Shown: piece by piece, positions 46,563 to 60,000 of the stretch
How positions within the stretch are numbered: the first letter of the stretch is position 1
How the letters are laid out: every line of letters starts with the position of its first letter
DNA from: Parapristionchus giblindavisi
Lineage: Eukaryota > Nematoda > Chromadorea > Rhabditida > Diplogasteridae
Direction: 5' to 3'
Assembly (NCBI GenBank): GCA_943737045.1
Contig: CALSFV010000655.1
Span: 434,001 to 498,000, forward strand
Length of the DNA stretch: 64,000 bases
Program-made: the position numbers and the translations under genes
The notes under the pieces: model-generated
The model's input: the letters and a program-made list of their open reading frames with translations, nothing else
Databases searched by the model: none
Told to the model about the DNA's origin: nothing

Positions 46563-49500
46563 ATGCTGAATCACACGATATCCTTCCTGCTCTCGCTTCT
46601 GCTGCCCTCACAACAGGTCGCTACTCGATACGACTCCGATCTTGTAGCGCACGCTCCATGGTAAGAATTTCGGTAACCTCAATTTCGGTAGCCCCCTTGT
46701 CAGACGGGTTCGGTACCGGCTATAGGCCCAATATATGCTGAATCTGTGAGAGCGATCTGAGTACTGAAACTCTTTTGAAATTAATGTTTCTTCGCTTGAA
46801 GTGAGAATACTGTATACCAATATACAATTTCATAAGTATTTTACATTTCATTTATGATAAATTTCTAATTATACAGTGCGCGACATAATGATAAGACACC
46901 CCTAAAATTTTGGCATTCTGACCGAATGGCGAATAAAAATCAAAAGAGGTATATACCATTTGTATCCACTCCTTGGATAACTAAGGTAGCCCACGTATGA
47001 GGAAATTCAATTTCCCGGTCAACGAGAAAATAATGATTTTCCGAAATTTTACCGCGACATAATGATAAGACACCCTGATTTTTTTCATGAAGTTCAATTT
47101 TTTTCAAACTTCTACATAACAGCAATAGGGCAACAATGGGTTAATAATCGATGTTATGGCCCATTCTCGAGATTAGGCCAAAGGTGCGATTGGGCATGCT
47201 TCCATAGAGGGCAGAAAACAATTGCCACTCGATGTCGTCCCACTCCTTTTTGATGAAAGCCTTCAATTCGGCATACTGTTTGTTGTTCTTGTACACACGA
47301 CGAACCATGATGCCCCATATGTTTTACATGTGGTTTATATCGGGGGAACCCGTCGGGCATGGGAGAACAGGGATGTTCTTGACTGCGAACAGTGATTTCG
47401 AGGGGTGTTGGCATGAATGGATGCAGTGTCTTTCTTCGAGACCAGATGGTGGGCACGGTTCTTGCTCATGAACAGAACAAGGGTAGTCTGGTGCATCACC
47501 TGATACTCCGCATAGTCCATCCTGCTGGAGCTGAAGGAGATGGGCGGCTTGTTGAATTTTAGGAACGCGCCCAGAACCTGAACGAAGTTCCTGCAGCTGA
47601 AATAACGCGGCTCGTTGAGAAGATCATGTCAGAGGCAGTTATAGCCGTCAGGAATATACGGGTTGAACTTGTTCTTATCAGTGAATGCAATCAGAAACCG
47701 ATATTTTGATTTTTTTTTTAAAAATATGATGTACCGTACTGGGGCGGATTCTTAAAATTTGACATGTCGCCCATCTCCTTCAGCTCCAGCAGGATGGACT
47801 ATGCGGAGTATCAGGTGATGCACCAGACTACCCTTGTTCTGTTCATGAGCAAGAACCGTGCCCACCATCTGGTCTCGAAGAAAGACACTGCATCCATTCA
47901 TGCCAACACCCCTCGAAATCACTGTTCGCAGTCAAGAACATCCCTGTTCTCCCATGCCCGACGGGTTCCCCCGATATAAACCACATGTAAAACATATGGG
48001 GCATCATGGTTCGTCGTGTGTACAAGAACAACAAACAGTATGCCGAATTGAAGGCTTTCATCAAAAAGGAGTGGGACGACATCGAGTGGCAATTGTTTTC
48101 TGCCCTCTATGGAAGCATGCCCAATCGCACCTTTGGCCTAATCTCGAGAATGGGCCATAACATCGATTATTAACCCATTGTTGCCCTATTGCTGTTATGT
48201 AGAAGTTTGAAAAAAATTGAACTTCATGAAAAAAATCAGGGTGTCTTATCATTATGTCGCGGTAAAATTTCGGAAAATCATTATTTTCTCGTTGACCGGG
48301 AAATTGAATTTCCTCATACGTGGGCTACCTTAGTTATCCAAGGAGTGGATACAAATGGTATATACCTCTTCTTATTTTCATTCACCATTCGGTCAGAATG
48401 CCAAAATTTTAGGGGTGTCTTATCATTATGTCGCGCACTGTATTTTTTGTAACAGCAATGTTCAGGTATCATCCTCGTACTGAATTATTCGCCAATTCTG
48501 TTGGCCCAGCGCAGAGCCCGCCTGTCGACCTAACAGGTTGCAGCAAAGGTAGTTTTTTCGTAATAATCTTTTATCATTTCTTACAGAGAGATTGCTAATG
48601 TGACAAACAATTTGAAAGATGAAAACGTGAAATAAAATATGAAGAAATTGTGTATACACTGCAATTACTTGATCAAAGCGAGAAAATGAGCGCCAGCGCC
48701 AAATAAACTTCCAATCTTTCCATTACAGAGTGTGTCACCGTGCAGGACTGTCCATTTGACCAATCGTGCTTTGGCGCGACTCTGGCGCGGGCCGGATGTT
48801 GTCTACCAGGTAAGGGAAAGAATAATCATCCATCATTTGCATACTATCCATATCCATATCTGTCTACACTGTTAAGTTGTTTTGTTTAGTATAAAGTTAC
48901 GGCTCGAGCGAATTTAAAGAAGGGGACCCACGAGTTTTTTCATGACAAAACTGGCCAGGCAGAACTATAGATCACATCTCCCTGTATACAAAAACAATTT
49001 TCTCTAAAATTTTACGCGCACCGTAATGTCGTAATCCGAGTATAAAGTTCATTGATCCCCCAGGGAAAGGCGCGAGTTTTTGAATTTGAAGGACAAATAT
49101 ATAGAAAATTGCAAACAGGAATCGAACCCGCGTGGAGCGGTTACAAGCGCTGACTACTAACCACTGAGCTACACGCTCTACATACCCATTCGCTCATATC
49201 TAATAGAGAACATAATGCCACTTCCTATGTCCCACGTTCTTCTTGTCAATAGTGCGCTCCAAATCTCGTGGGTCCCCTTCTTTAAAACTCTGCTCTGACA
49301 GCGTTCTCTCGTTGACAAAGAAAGTGAGAGAGTGTAGGCAGATCGGAGAATTTCAAATCATGGTGTCGCTTTAATATATGTAATGAGTACATACGAACAT
49401 TTCTCTAGTTTGTACTTATCATTAACGTTCTCCCTGAAACATGAATATGAATATGTACTGGGTCAAATGTTCGCTATTCATTTTGTTGATGAATAACAAT

Positions 49501-50407
49501 TTAAATCGTCTGGATTTGTAGCAGTAGTACACTTTTGATGCTGCAATGAAATTATAAGATTATAAATCAAAATTTGCAGCATTGACTCCGAATGCTACTG
49601 GCTGCGTGTCCGACGAGCAATGTCGAAGGTCTTGCGACTCTACCATCTGCGACATGGAACAAAAACCCTCCAGGTTTACCATTTTCATTATTTATGATTA
49701 TCAATTCATTTTGATATTTTTTCTCGTACTTATTCCTACTAAAGATGTTTTCACGTTTTAGATTCATTTTCTTCTTCTACAATCATTTATTACACGTTTA
49801 CCTATCTATGGTGAATAAATAAATTATTAAATTATTACATATGTCTTTCAAAATAAAAAAATAAACATTTTTCAGATGCCTATGCGAGCCCGGAACGCAC
49901 TTCTTATTCGAGAAATGCTGTAAGATTATTTTAAATATTTTTTCATTTCATTCTTTAATATAATAGAATGAACAGTAGAACCAAGAGCCCCTGTGGACAA
50001 CTGGATTAAATTAGTATCATGAAACGTAAGTCAGAAGGAACGATTCCACAATCAGAGTATTTCCTCAACTTGCATTCCGAAATGAGATTTTGCACATTTA
50101 AATACTGTGCGGGGAATCACTGTTTTCCGGTTTTATTTCGGAATTTTTTCCGAGAAGGGTGGAAAAAACGAAAAATTTTCCGAACTCAGTACGGTATAGA
50201 ATAACGAACATTCGCATATTTTTCAGTGTATATATTATGTGTTTGTTATACTTATTATCCTCAGGGAGACGTTGTCCGTCCTTCACGTATGAACGCCCAG
50301 AAGTCGACGATAGAGGATTCTCGTACTGCAAGTTGAGAGTGGATGAGAGGGCGGGTAAGGAGTACATGAGAAGAGAAAAACGGGCCACCAAAGGAGCATT
50401 CTGCTGA
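46563..50407 (+). CDS. 180-residue secreted cysteine-rich protein, six exons
   Basis: Exons: 46563-46660, 48466-48548, 48729-48809, 49580-49673, 49876-49919, 50265-50407; 543 nt with TGA; phases 2,1,1,2,1 all match. Signal peptide MLNHTISFLLSLLLPSQQ. After a Pro-rich linker come cysteine-rich modules: GCSKECVTVQDCPFDQSC..GCC, then GCVSDEQCRRSCDSTIC, CLCEPGTHFLFEKC, and a last exon with RRCPSFTYE and SYCKLRVDE. The C..C.C.PG spacing resembles nematode EB-type or related extracellular modules, an analogy only. The basic tail ends RREKRATKGAFC. Intron 1 holds the 1.57-kb Tc3-like inverted dimer and intron 3 a TTAA element; neither disturbs a splice site. Function unknown; extracellular by prediction. 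Confidence 0.85.
46874..48440. mobile_element. Tc3-like transposon as an inverted dimer
   Basis: 1567 bp, TA-flanked, ends CAGTGCGCGACATAATGATA (inverted at the other end), with a second internal copy of GCGACATAATGATAAGACAC at about 47053 and 48240. Both arms (about 46874-47540 and 47755-48440) are near-identical inverted copies encoding the C-terminal half of a Tc3-type transposase (IWGIMVRRVYKNNKQYAELK, ALYGSMPNRTFGLISRMG), facing outward. The central 47540-47755 extends the left arm with DKNKFNPYIPDGYN, EPRYFSCRNF. Stops and frameshifts show it is dead. Confidence 0.88.
48914..49285. mobile_element. intact TTAA-flanked MITE with tRNA-Thr-like core
   Basis: Perfect inverted ends (TTTAAAGAAGGGGACCCACG and inverse), TTAA at both edges. 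The core at about 49118-49178, minus strand, reads like tRNA-Thr: GTAGCTCAGTGGTTAG, anticodon loop CTTGTAA (TGT), CGCGGGTTCGATTCC. Acceptor stems are not complementary, so it is not a functional tRNA. In intron 3 of the cysteine-rich gene. Confidence 0.85.
49286..49372. repeat. palindromic repeat copy
   Basis: Copy of the CTCTG..CTCTCTCG..GAGAGTG..CGGAGAATTTCAAAT family directly following the TTAA element. Confidence 0.7.
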
Positions 50408-51039
50408 GATTATCGATTGATTATGCTGAGATTATCGATTGATAATTATTTATTTATTTATTTTTATATATCTATCAGTTAATACATCAATACTAATAGC
50501 AATTATCGATTGACTATCGTTCATTTTTTTTTCAAAAAATATTCATGTTTATCGATTTTTTACTGTCGAATCAACCTTTACCATTACCTCGAAAATGGTT
50601 CAACTGTTATGTAAATTTTTTATTTGTACTCATTATTCTTAATAATTTTAATAATATTCACAAATCCAGATTTTGCTATCATCGGGTTACTGTGCAAGTA
50701 TTAAGTATTTATGTTGGCAAAATATTATCTTGAATTATTGAATTATTGATTTATTAATTTGTAATTTCGACCATCAAAAAGAAAAGCTCATAATTCCACA
50801 GCGTTGATTATGACAGAGAAATGAAAACCATAACAAGGATTTTGGCGGAGAGGACATAAGGTCAAAGATCAAAGATCAAACTCGACCTTTAAACCCGTGA
50901 TTGAACGAGGAATACAACAACACATTTGGTCGATTATCACAGGATATTTTTGATAGGAACTACTTCAGCTATGAGTCAATAGGTAGGAAAAAACCGCGAC
51001 GCGTCCGCTACGCGTCCGCGTCACGCGTTGAGCGGTCGA

Positions 51040-54000
51040 TTAATTGGCAGACTTCAGGGCAGCGACGGTATACGAATACCAGTAAATGAATTGGAAGCAA
51101 ACGAAGAACAACGGGAAAACGATCCGTGAGATCAAATCGACCTGAAACAATTGTTGTTTTAAAATTTGATTTTGGCGTGAAAAAATTTAAAAATCAAAAT
51201 TGGCGCGAACCTGAGCGGGCTTAAAGGTCCATCGACGACGTCGAACTACGGGAACAGCGACTAGTAGAGGCACGATGTGCTCAGCGTTCATATGATCCAT
51301 CTAAAATGTTTTTTTTTTCAAATAATATTAATAATAATAATGATTTATCGTTTCTTACAATTAGACAAACGAGGACAACATGAGAATGCAAAATTCATGT
51401 TGCATACAAATGTTCTCATACTGTAAGTAAACATGGTTAAGGCACTTTTAACAATAAATCCCATAATTGTTTTTAAAATATTTCTTTGTCAAAAAAGTGA
51501 GAGAGTTCTTCAAGAGCGGTGAATTTCGAATTAGCTTGGGGTTGTGCCTTTAGACGTACCGGTATATTTATACTGGTCATATTCCTTCGACTCCTTCTAT
51601 TATTCCTACATCGCCCATTGGAAGGGGGCGGAGCCGACGTTGATTCCGTTTCGAAATATTGAACAGGAGATGGTTCACGGTTATCATCTGTCATCTAGAA
51701 ATTATCGATCGATTGATTTTTATAAATATATCATTGAACTTTATTTTTCAAGACTCTAATTGTAAGCAAAACACAATAGTAACAAAATTTATAACAAAAA
51801 TCTACCCCAACTCTACAGAAGTAACACGAATGGTTCGGTGCTTTTAACATTTATAATTGATTTATCGACGCCATGATAATATTACAAGGCGAAACGGAAC
51901 CAATAATAATTTTATTTTTATAGGTTTGATCTTTGATCTTTAAGCTTTTATATTTGATATCTAATCGTGGATGTATAATAACATAAATTGCAATCTTTAT
52001 ATTCATAATTCATAAATATAAATTTATTTCCTACCCTTCGTCGATGTCTTTTCAGCAGATAACCAACAGCGGCGTACTCGAGAAGCGATGCGAACACTGA
52101 AATGAGCAGAGATCAAAGATCAAAGATCAAAGATCACACCAAAGATATTATCTGCACTTACCAATGAAGAAGCATACGCCGAGAAAGATGTCGAGCGACT
52201 TGACGTAGCTAACCTATAATAATGAAAACTCTTTAGTAGAGTTGGCAATTCGGACGTTGCGGGCCCGCAAAGAAATTGGCTTTTCATTGCTTGTGATTGC
52301 GGGCCCGCAATGCGGTGTAAAATCATTGCGTCCCGCAATTTCAAATGGTGCGGTGTAAAATCATTGCGGGCCCGCAATGGCATTGCGGGCCCGCAAAGTC
52401 ATTCTCCTCTCCTCTTCCTTCTCTCTTCATTCTCTCGGAGAGGAAAAGGACTTTGCGGGCCCGCAATGCCATTGCGGGCCCGCAATGATTTTACACCGCA
52501 CCATTCGAGTTTGCGGGCCCGCAATGAATTACACCGCTCTGCGGGCCCGCAATGAATAGTGCATTATTGCCAACTCTACTCTTTAGTGATTTCCAATTTT
52601 GTTCCAGAACTTTTTTCTCACAATTTTCTGCACTATCTCGTCGTTGTGTGACTTTCTGACACTCTCTCATTGTCAGTAATCCTGCTCTCGCATCTCCATG
52701 ACAGTAGAATTTGTTTTTCAGTTATCACCTTTGGCAACGAGCCGTTGGTGCTGGTCATGAGCGTCGTCATCGTCAAGACAGTCGTGACTCCTGAAAGATC
52801 AAAGATCAAAGATCAAAGTCTGCAGGATACTAAGCATACACATGAAACGGTATTTTTGAAAATATTAATATAACGATTGAAATTAATTTTACCGTCATGA
52901 TTAGAGATATAATGTAAAAATCAAAGATCAAAGATCAAAGATCAAACCAATGGCGACCCGTGCTTGGACGGCTTCTCTGTTGAGCCAGAAGGACACCCAA
53001 GAGATGACGACTATGAGCGAAGAGGGAAAATAGATCTAAATAATTATTTATCTTTATTGTTTATTTATTATTATTTATTTATTATTTGTAATAATTTATA
53101 ATTGATTGAATTTTCGGTGCGTTGCACTCGTCAAGGGGTACTGTTTGTATTCAGTCCACTTCGAAAGCCAAATCACTCACTGAACAATTTATAACAGAAT
53201 ATGGAAAGCTCTATCCTCTACATACCTTTTCAATGAATATAATTACGAAAACAACCATAATCACTCGCCTGTATCAAGTAGAATCCGATATTCCTCTTGA
53301 ACTTGAAGAACGCCGTCAGTCGAGAGTAGTTTCCTAGATTTTTTAGAAATATTAGGGTGTTCCAAAAGTCTTTGCACTTTTTTATGGTTGTACTTTGGAC
53401 TCCTCTTTCTCAGTCGAGAGCTATCGTTATGCCTTGTGGTATTTTTCCTATTGAAGGCCTATTGATCAGTAAATGTTATAAGTCTCATTTGCCAACTCTC
53501 TTTCCTCGACTAGATATAAATTTTTATTTATGACACCATTACTCTAACTTCGACATGTCCTTCTTGAATTGCACCGTACGGAGTGGACTGCAACAGAAAC
53601 GTATCACCAACTACCCCAGTCAATGAAGCCAAGGGCGCTATGTCGTATAAAAGTCTTCTCCTGTATCGTCATTTCAATAACAACATTTTTTCTTTGGTTG
53701 AAGAACCAAGGTCATGACGTCCTACCAGCTAAAATGAAGGCCGGGTCCTTCGAACTGACAGAAGTTAGCCGAAGCAGAGCTTGTGATACCTGGAGCAGAC
53801 AAATGGTACTCCACGATCCACTATCCATCGCTTCCCCATTCGGTCTTCCCTTCGTCCCAGGGCACCTTAATTGGTCCCCCATGCACTCTCGGTCCTATGC
53901 TCAAAACAGCTCAAAAATCGAGTCGACATCTCTACTTCAAATCTCGACCGCTCTCGATCCACTGATTGAGTGAATTACATTGTCTACCACGATGAAGAGT

Positions 54001-57000
54001 GGATGTTGCACGACAACCCCGGTATGAAGATGGAATGGCTGCATGCTTGGAAGGAAGCAAAACCCTTACCTAAACGCAATTCGAATAGAAAGATAGAGTC
54101 ACCCTGATTCTTCTTCTGTCCTCTTGGTATTGTTTATTACGAACTGCTACCTTAGGGGCTGACTGTTAACACCGATGCCTTCTGCGAACAACTGGAGGAG
54201 ATGGAGACCCAAGTCCTTCTCAGCCGCTTTGTGTGAGGAAAAGTATTACTTTTAATGAACAACGCGAGGACACATCACACTAACTAGACGCAGGTCAAAA
54301 TTAAGAATTCAGATATTGGCTGGCTTCCCCATCCGCCGTATTCCCCCGACCTGCCCCCTTGTGAATGCCACGCTTTCCGATCTCTCGAGCCTTGCTGCAG
54401 AGGGAAAACCTTCCGTAGTCTGACAGATGTGAAACGGGAAATCGACCTTTGGATTGCCTCGCTCCCTAATGAGTTTTGCCAGAACGGTGCCATGCAGTTG
54501 CATACGAGATGGAGGATTGTTGTTCATAAACGTGGACAATATGTCACCATTTGAATGTAGTTGCTTCGTTTGTTATTTGAAAAAAATATGAAGTATGAAA
54601 AAAGTGCAGAGACTTTTGGAACACCCTAATATTTAATAATATTTTATATAGTTTTACTGAAAACGAGTTCTATCATTCGAGTTCACTAGTTCTTGATCCC
54701 TTCCTGGATAGCAAACAAAATTATTTCGTTCCGATATTCACACAATTACGCCTCCGTAAATTAACTTATCGTACGGGTATTGTGAACGAAAAGGGAAGCG
54801 TCAACGATTTTGAGGAAGTAAAATGAAGTAAGACTTTGCTCAAAGGTTGCGAAAGAAAAGAAAAGAAGATCATACTCACAGTGTTTCGAGAGCGGGTATG
54901 ATGTGACAGAGGAAAAAGTAGAACGAAAAAAAAAGAGAGAGCGAGCAGACAGTCGAAATACACTGTGGTATTATGGTGCCATTTTTTTGGCAGTTTGAAA
55001 AGTTTTAAATTACCGGTCTTTCTGTTTTGGAGAAACGCTGTGATACATTATCATTTTTCCCACTTTAGTGTTTTTTTCTGCGTCAGTGTTTGATCGCCAT
55101 ACAAGAAAACATAGTACGGGTGAGATAAAGATTGAAGCATTCGGAGCTATTTTGAACCTTTCCGCTCTGACTATGCTTTCTCGTTTTCTTTGCTTATGAT
55201 AGAGTTTCAATGGAATCCGATGTGTGCATCACTGCGATCTGAACACGAAGGATGGTGTACTTTAGCGACGTTTCGGAAAAGGCGTCTGCGTCCATACACG
55301 CACGGAAAATGCATGCATATAAAATTCAAACTGATTCAAAAGAAGTCTAACCTGTGGTCAGGGAAATGGTCCTCTCAATATGCGAGAAATTGGCAATTGT
55401 AAAGTGAGCCAAGTGGACATTCTCGTCCATGTTCAAACTGAAAAATTCAAAGATCGATTTGTGTAATATCTTTAATTGGCACTGACATCTCATATCTAAT
55501 CTACTTTCGTCTGAACCAAGCAGAGGTTGCATCAAATTGTTCTTTTAATACTCTCTTATTCTTATTTATTATTTTATTATTTTTGATTTCCATAAAAAGA
55601 TAAGAATAAGAAAAAAAGACGATTAAAGTCGAGAAACTAATAGAAAGTAAGATAAAACTGAGAAAACCCTTGCTTTACACACTCTTTCTCGTTTCTTTTC
55701 ATGTTTTCTTTACAAGATACGATACCTGTTCTCGTGATGCCAATGGTAGATGATGTCTTTCGTACTGTATCCATACGACTCGATCTCGAGTGCACACGTC
55801 TGATCGTCCAGAGGAAACTGCAAATTGTTATTTAAGCTAGTCTTTTTATTTATACAATTTTATATTACTTTTATAATTTTACATTTACATATTTGGTGCT
55901 CACACTTTCCAATAACAGACAGGGTCTTGAAATTCGATTGGGGGTGTTAATTTTAGAATAGATGAAAAATCGATAATAACAAATCGATAAGACCAGACTT
56001 ACTGAGTGCAGACTCATCGGACAGTTCGCGGTGACGGTCAATCTGAGAAAATCAATCGATAATCACTCACATATACCGTAATCACGACCTACCGTATACT
56101 ACGAAGAACGTTTCCCTCGTTGTCAATTCGGAGAAAGGAATTGTGCGAGGTGGCTTCGTGAAAGAAACTCTTCTTCTCATTGGGAAAGAACGTATCAGGG
56201 GTCCAAATTGATCGGACCATATCGATTCCTGAACGGAACTATCGCAATTACGGTGATCCGGTGTTATTGATTGATCAATTTCCTTGACTCAAGAGTCTTT
56301 TGTGTAAATAATTCTATTTTTTTAAACTTTTCTAATTCTCATGATAAATTCATGATTTCATTAAGTATTGATTTTCACATGTTTATTTTCATTTTGATCT
56401 TTTGAATCCAAGGTACGCTATTTTCTAGGTGCCAACGGATGTATGTTCTAACATTCTTTGTAAACTACTCAATCGTGGAAAATTCTAAACAGGGTCATTG
56501 TTGGAGCGACTGAGGGAAAATTGATGTATGAAATCGCACTTCCGGTGAAAGCCAAGAGTGTTTCTTCATTCAAAATGCTGCTTGGAAGCAATAAGAGTTT
56601 AGTTTGCTTCACTTTCTATCTTGTGTATACGGAAATATAGAATAATTTATGTCGAAATTATGCCAATAGGGGGGTATCCCCTATAAAAATAATCTTTTGA
56701 ACAATTTTCAGTTCTGTTTCAATATTTAGAATCTAGCTCCCATTACCTCAAGCTAATTTCTACCGATCCTAAATTTATTTTGCAGATATTCTCAAGTAGC
56801 AATTGCATCAGTGAGCAACAGCATAGCCTCGATATAGATATCGCTAGCCTCTGGGGTTACTTCATGCACCCCAACCCCCTTTGTCCATTTCCCCCATTCC
56901 ACTGACTCCTCCAGGGACATTATCAATCATGCAGTAAGTAAGCACATCTATACACAAAACGTCATAATGTTCCTCTAGAAAGGCGAGAGAGTGTGTAAAC

Positions 57001-60000
57001 GTGGAGAGTTTCCTTTGCTTTCGCGATTTTTGAATAGAGCATAAGCGGTACTTTGGTAATACTCTCTGAAATTGAGAGAGTGAGGTCAGAGCAAAGGGTA
57101 TTATGGAACAGTGGGATTCAGAGTACTAAGGGGGAAATGATTCAACTGACAAACAATTTTAAATGAAGAGACCGCTGGGAAAGCTTTAAATTGTCTGTGG
57201 AGCGGCGACTTTTGATGAGGAATGTAAACAAATAAAGTAAACAAATAGAGTAAATAAGTAAAGTAAACAAATAAAGTAAACAAATACTATAAATATGTAC
57301 CTATAGTGAGTGATGTTTTGTTCTCGGATGGAAACGCCAGTCGATCATCTTTCCAGATCTGTCGGAGATAAAGGTCCAACGTGTAGTCCTGTAAATACTC
57401 GCATCATTACCTTATCAAGCCCAACTATTCCCCCATGAATTTTGTGTTACGGCTGTCATAAAGATCATTCCTTCGATATTTTTTTAAAAATTATTTTAAA
57501 TTTATTAGGTTGTAACATAAGTTCCTTTGGATTTGAGCATGATGTGTTTACAATTCTGTTCCTCGCTTCGTTTTGAACGGAGCTCTCGGTACTGGTGCAT
57601 ATAACTAACTAGTGTCCCCCTCTACATAACCCACATAACCATCGGTTGAGACTTCCATTTAATGATTAGTATGCTTCGCCTTTTTGCGTAAATTGAAAAT
57701 CAAGTTCTAAAGTTCAATTTGTTCCCGGCTCTCTCTCGCATGGATTTAACCAAAATCAATCACCAACTAGGTTAGGTGTACCACACATATGTACCCTCCA
57801 CCCACACGCTGACTAATTGCTAACATAAATTTACAATCGGAAATTATATTATGAAAAAGTGGAATGGTCACGGCCGTATGGTACCGTAATTTGAGATGCG
57901 CTTTTCGTCTTAAAGGAGAACGACCAATTTGATACCCCTCCTTGAATGTTTGCCACACTTTGATCATCCACACCCACTATTTTGCTAGAATTAAGTAAGC
58001 TTGAAAAACTAAAAAAGTTGTAAATACCAATAGTGGTCATTTGACGCAAATTTGAATAAAATCGCGGATTTGGACCACTACCTCTTTTATTTTTCTTAAA
58101 AGAACAAGCGCCTGAGTTGACAATATGGTAGCTTGATTGAAGAGATGGGTCATTCGCAATAATAGTGTGCATATTAGCCAGTGAATTTGAAAAGCAGAGA
58201 AACTAGAATCGACCACTAAGCCTGAAAAGATCAGAAAATGGAGATGCTCTATGTTCAAAGAAGTTTGAAAGGAGCCAATGAATTGCATGCGTCTAGTTGA
58301 GGTCACTGTTATAATCGGGGACCCCTATTGTAAACAACTACAAGATTTGAAGCCATAGCTCATATCGCCGCAGTCACAGCGGTGTTAAGTGTCTTTTTGC
58401 ACTGACCAAGTGAAATCCGTTATCTAAAGACAGTCAAATTTTTCCCTCATATACTACCTGTCCTGTCTTACTCTCCGGGCCTTACTCTCCCGGGTTGCGC
58501 CTTTACTTAAGGCCTCCCACTTACTTTAGTAAATGAAAAGTTTAAGAACAAAGAAGATGTCGAAACGTGGTTGGCCTCACAGTTTTCACAATAACCCAAG
58601 TCGTACCAAAAGTGGAGAGCCCACGGTGTGGCTGGAATATAGCAGGGACCCATCGGCTACAACAGCAAATATATCCATCCGCAGTGTTGTCGATAAACAG
58701 AGATAATTTTATTTGAATGTTCACCTCAAAATCCAAAGGAACTTATGTTACAACCTAATAAATATAATTCATTAAATTTGGTTAAACAGCGCAATTTGCT
58801 CAGTGGTAACGTTTTCCATTCCGTTCTCTTGCTTTATAATGCGCATGAAGATATATGGTAATTATCTCCCTCGTTTATGAGTGTTCCCTCACTCATACCG
58901 TAAAACTACCGTAAAGGAGTTAATTTCGCATCGTTACAGCCCTACCTCGAATGGCATGTTTTCCACTCGGCTTATTGTTAGATGAATAACGTGATGCCCC
59001 AAGCTAATTTAAAACACGCGGTCACATTCTCTCGTAGACAAAGAAAGAGAAATTAGCTTTTGATGTGTTTTTATTTTTACTCTCCGTATTGGCAATACTC
59101 TCTCGCAGACAAAGACAGCGAGAGAGTGTGGCCAGAGCGGAGAGATTCAAATTAGCTCAGGTGCGCATTTGTAAATATTTTCAATTTAAAAAATCGTACC
59201 ATCGAAACCTCGGAGACCGCACTTATCGTTGTTATCAGCATTGTCACGTTTACTTCAATTGGCTTGTCTGCAAAGATCAATGATTAAAGATCAAAAATCA
59301 AAGATTAGATGTCTAATAGATTCACTAAATTTCACTCGTCGAGTTGGCATACCCCGTTCTAATTCGAAACTCTCCGCTCCGCCAGTACTCTCTCGCTTTC
59401 TTTGTCTACGAGAGAGTGTTGTCAGAGTGTTAGCTAGGCCTTTATTTACAGAATTCACTAGTGATCAGCATCATAACTTTATACCATAATCAACTTTATT
59501 TTGTTCTATGTTACGGGTCATATTCCCTCATTTCCTTCATAAATGACCAATGATCCGTGCTGCGTCCCTGATCATCCGGAAATTATGAATATCCTACATC
59601 CAAAGGGGGATGAGCCATGCTGATGTGCTACTGGAGATAGTAATAGAGAGAATTGTAAGATTGAGAGGGAGGAGGGAGGGATAGAGAGATAGAGAGAGAT
59701 AGTAGAGAAAATGAGAGAGTTCAGACAATTAGACAAATAGAAAGAACTAAATTTATGGTATTTAAAATGCCTTGCCGTTCCGTTATTTTGAATGGAGAAC
59801 TTCTGATTTTCGTTGTTTTTACCCCGAAACGAAATCTTATTGTTAGTTGTCCACATTTCCCCTTCATCTTGCTCATCTTTTGTTGCAGTTATGAGGAATG
59901 ATATGGGCCTATTTGGCTGGCCATTTGGCTGCATACCTGAGGCGCTCCGATCACACGGCCTGATGGGGGAAGTGTGAGAGGAAGAGGGGGGGAATGAGAG

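Noticed and set aside
53569..53973. 134-residue frame as a separate gene
   Set aside because: It lies wholly within mariner C and is one of the shifted frames of the transposase region.
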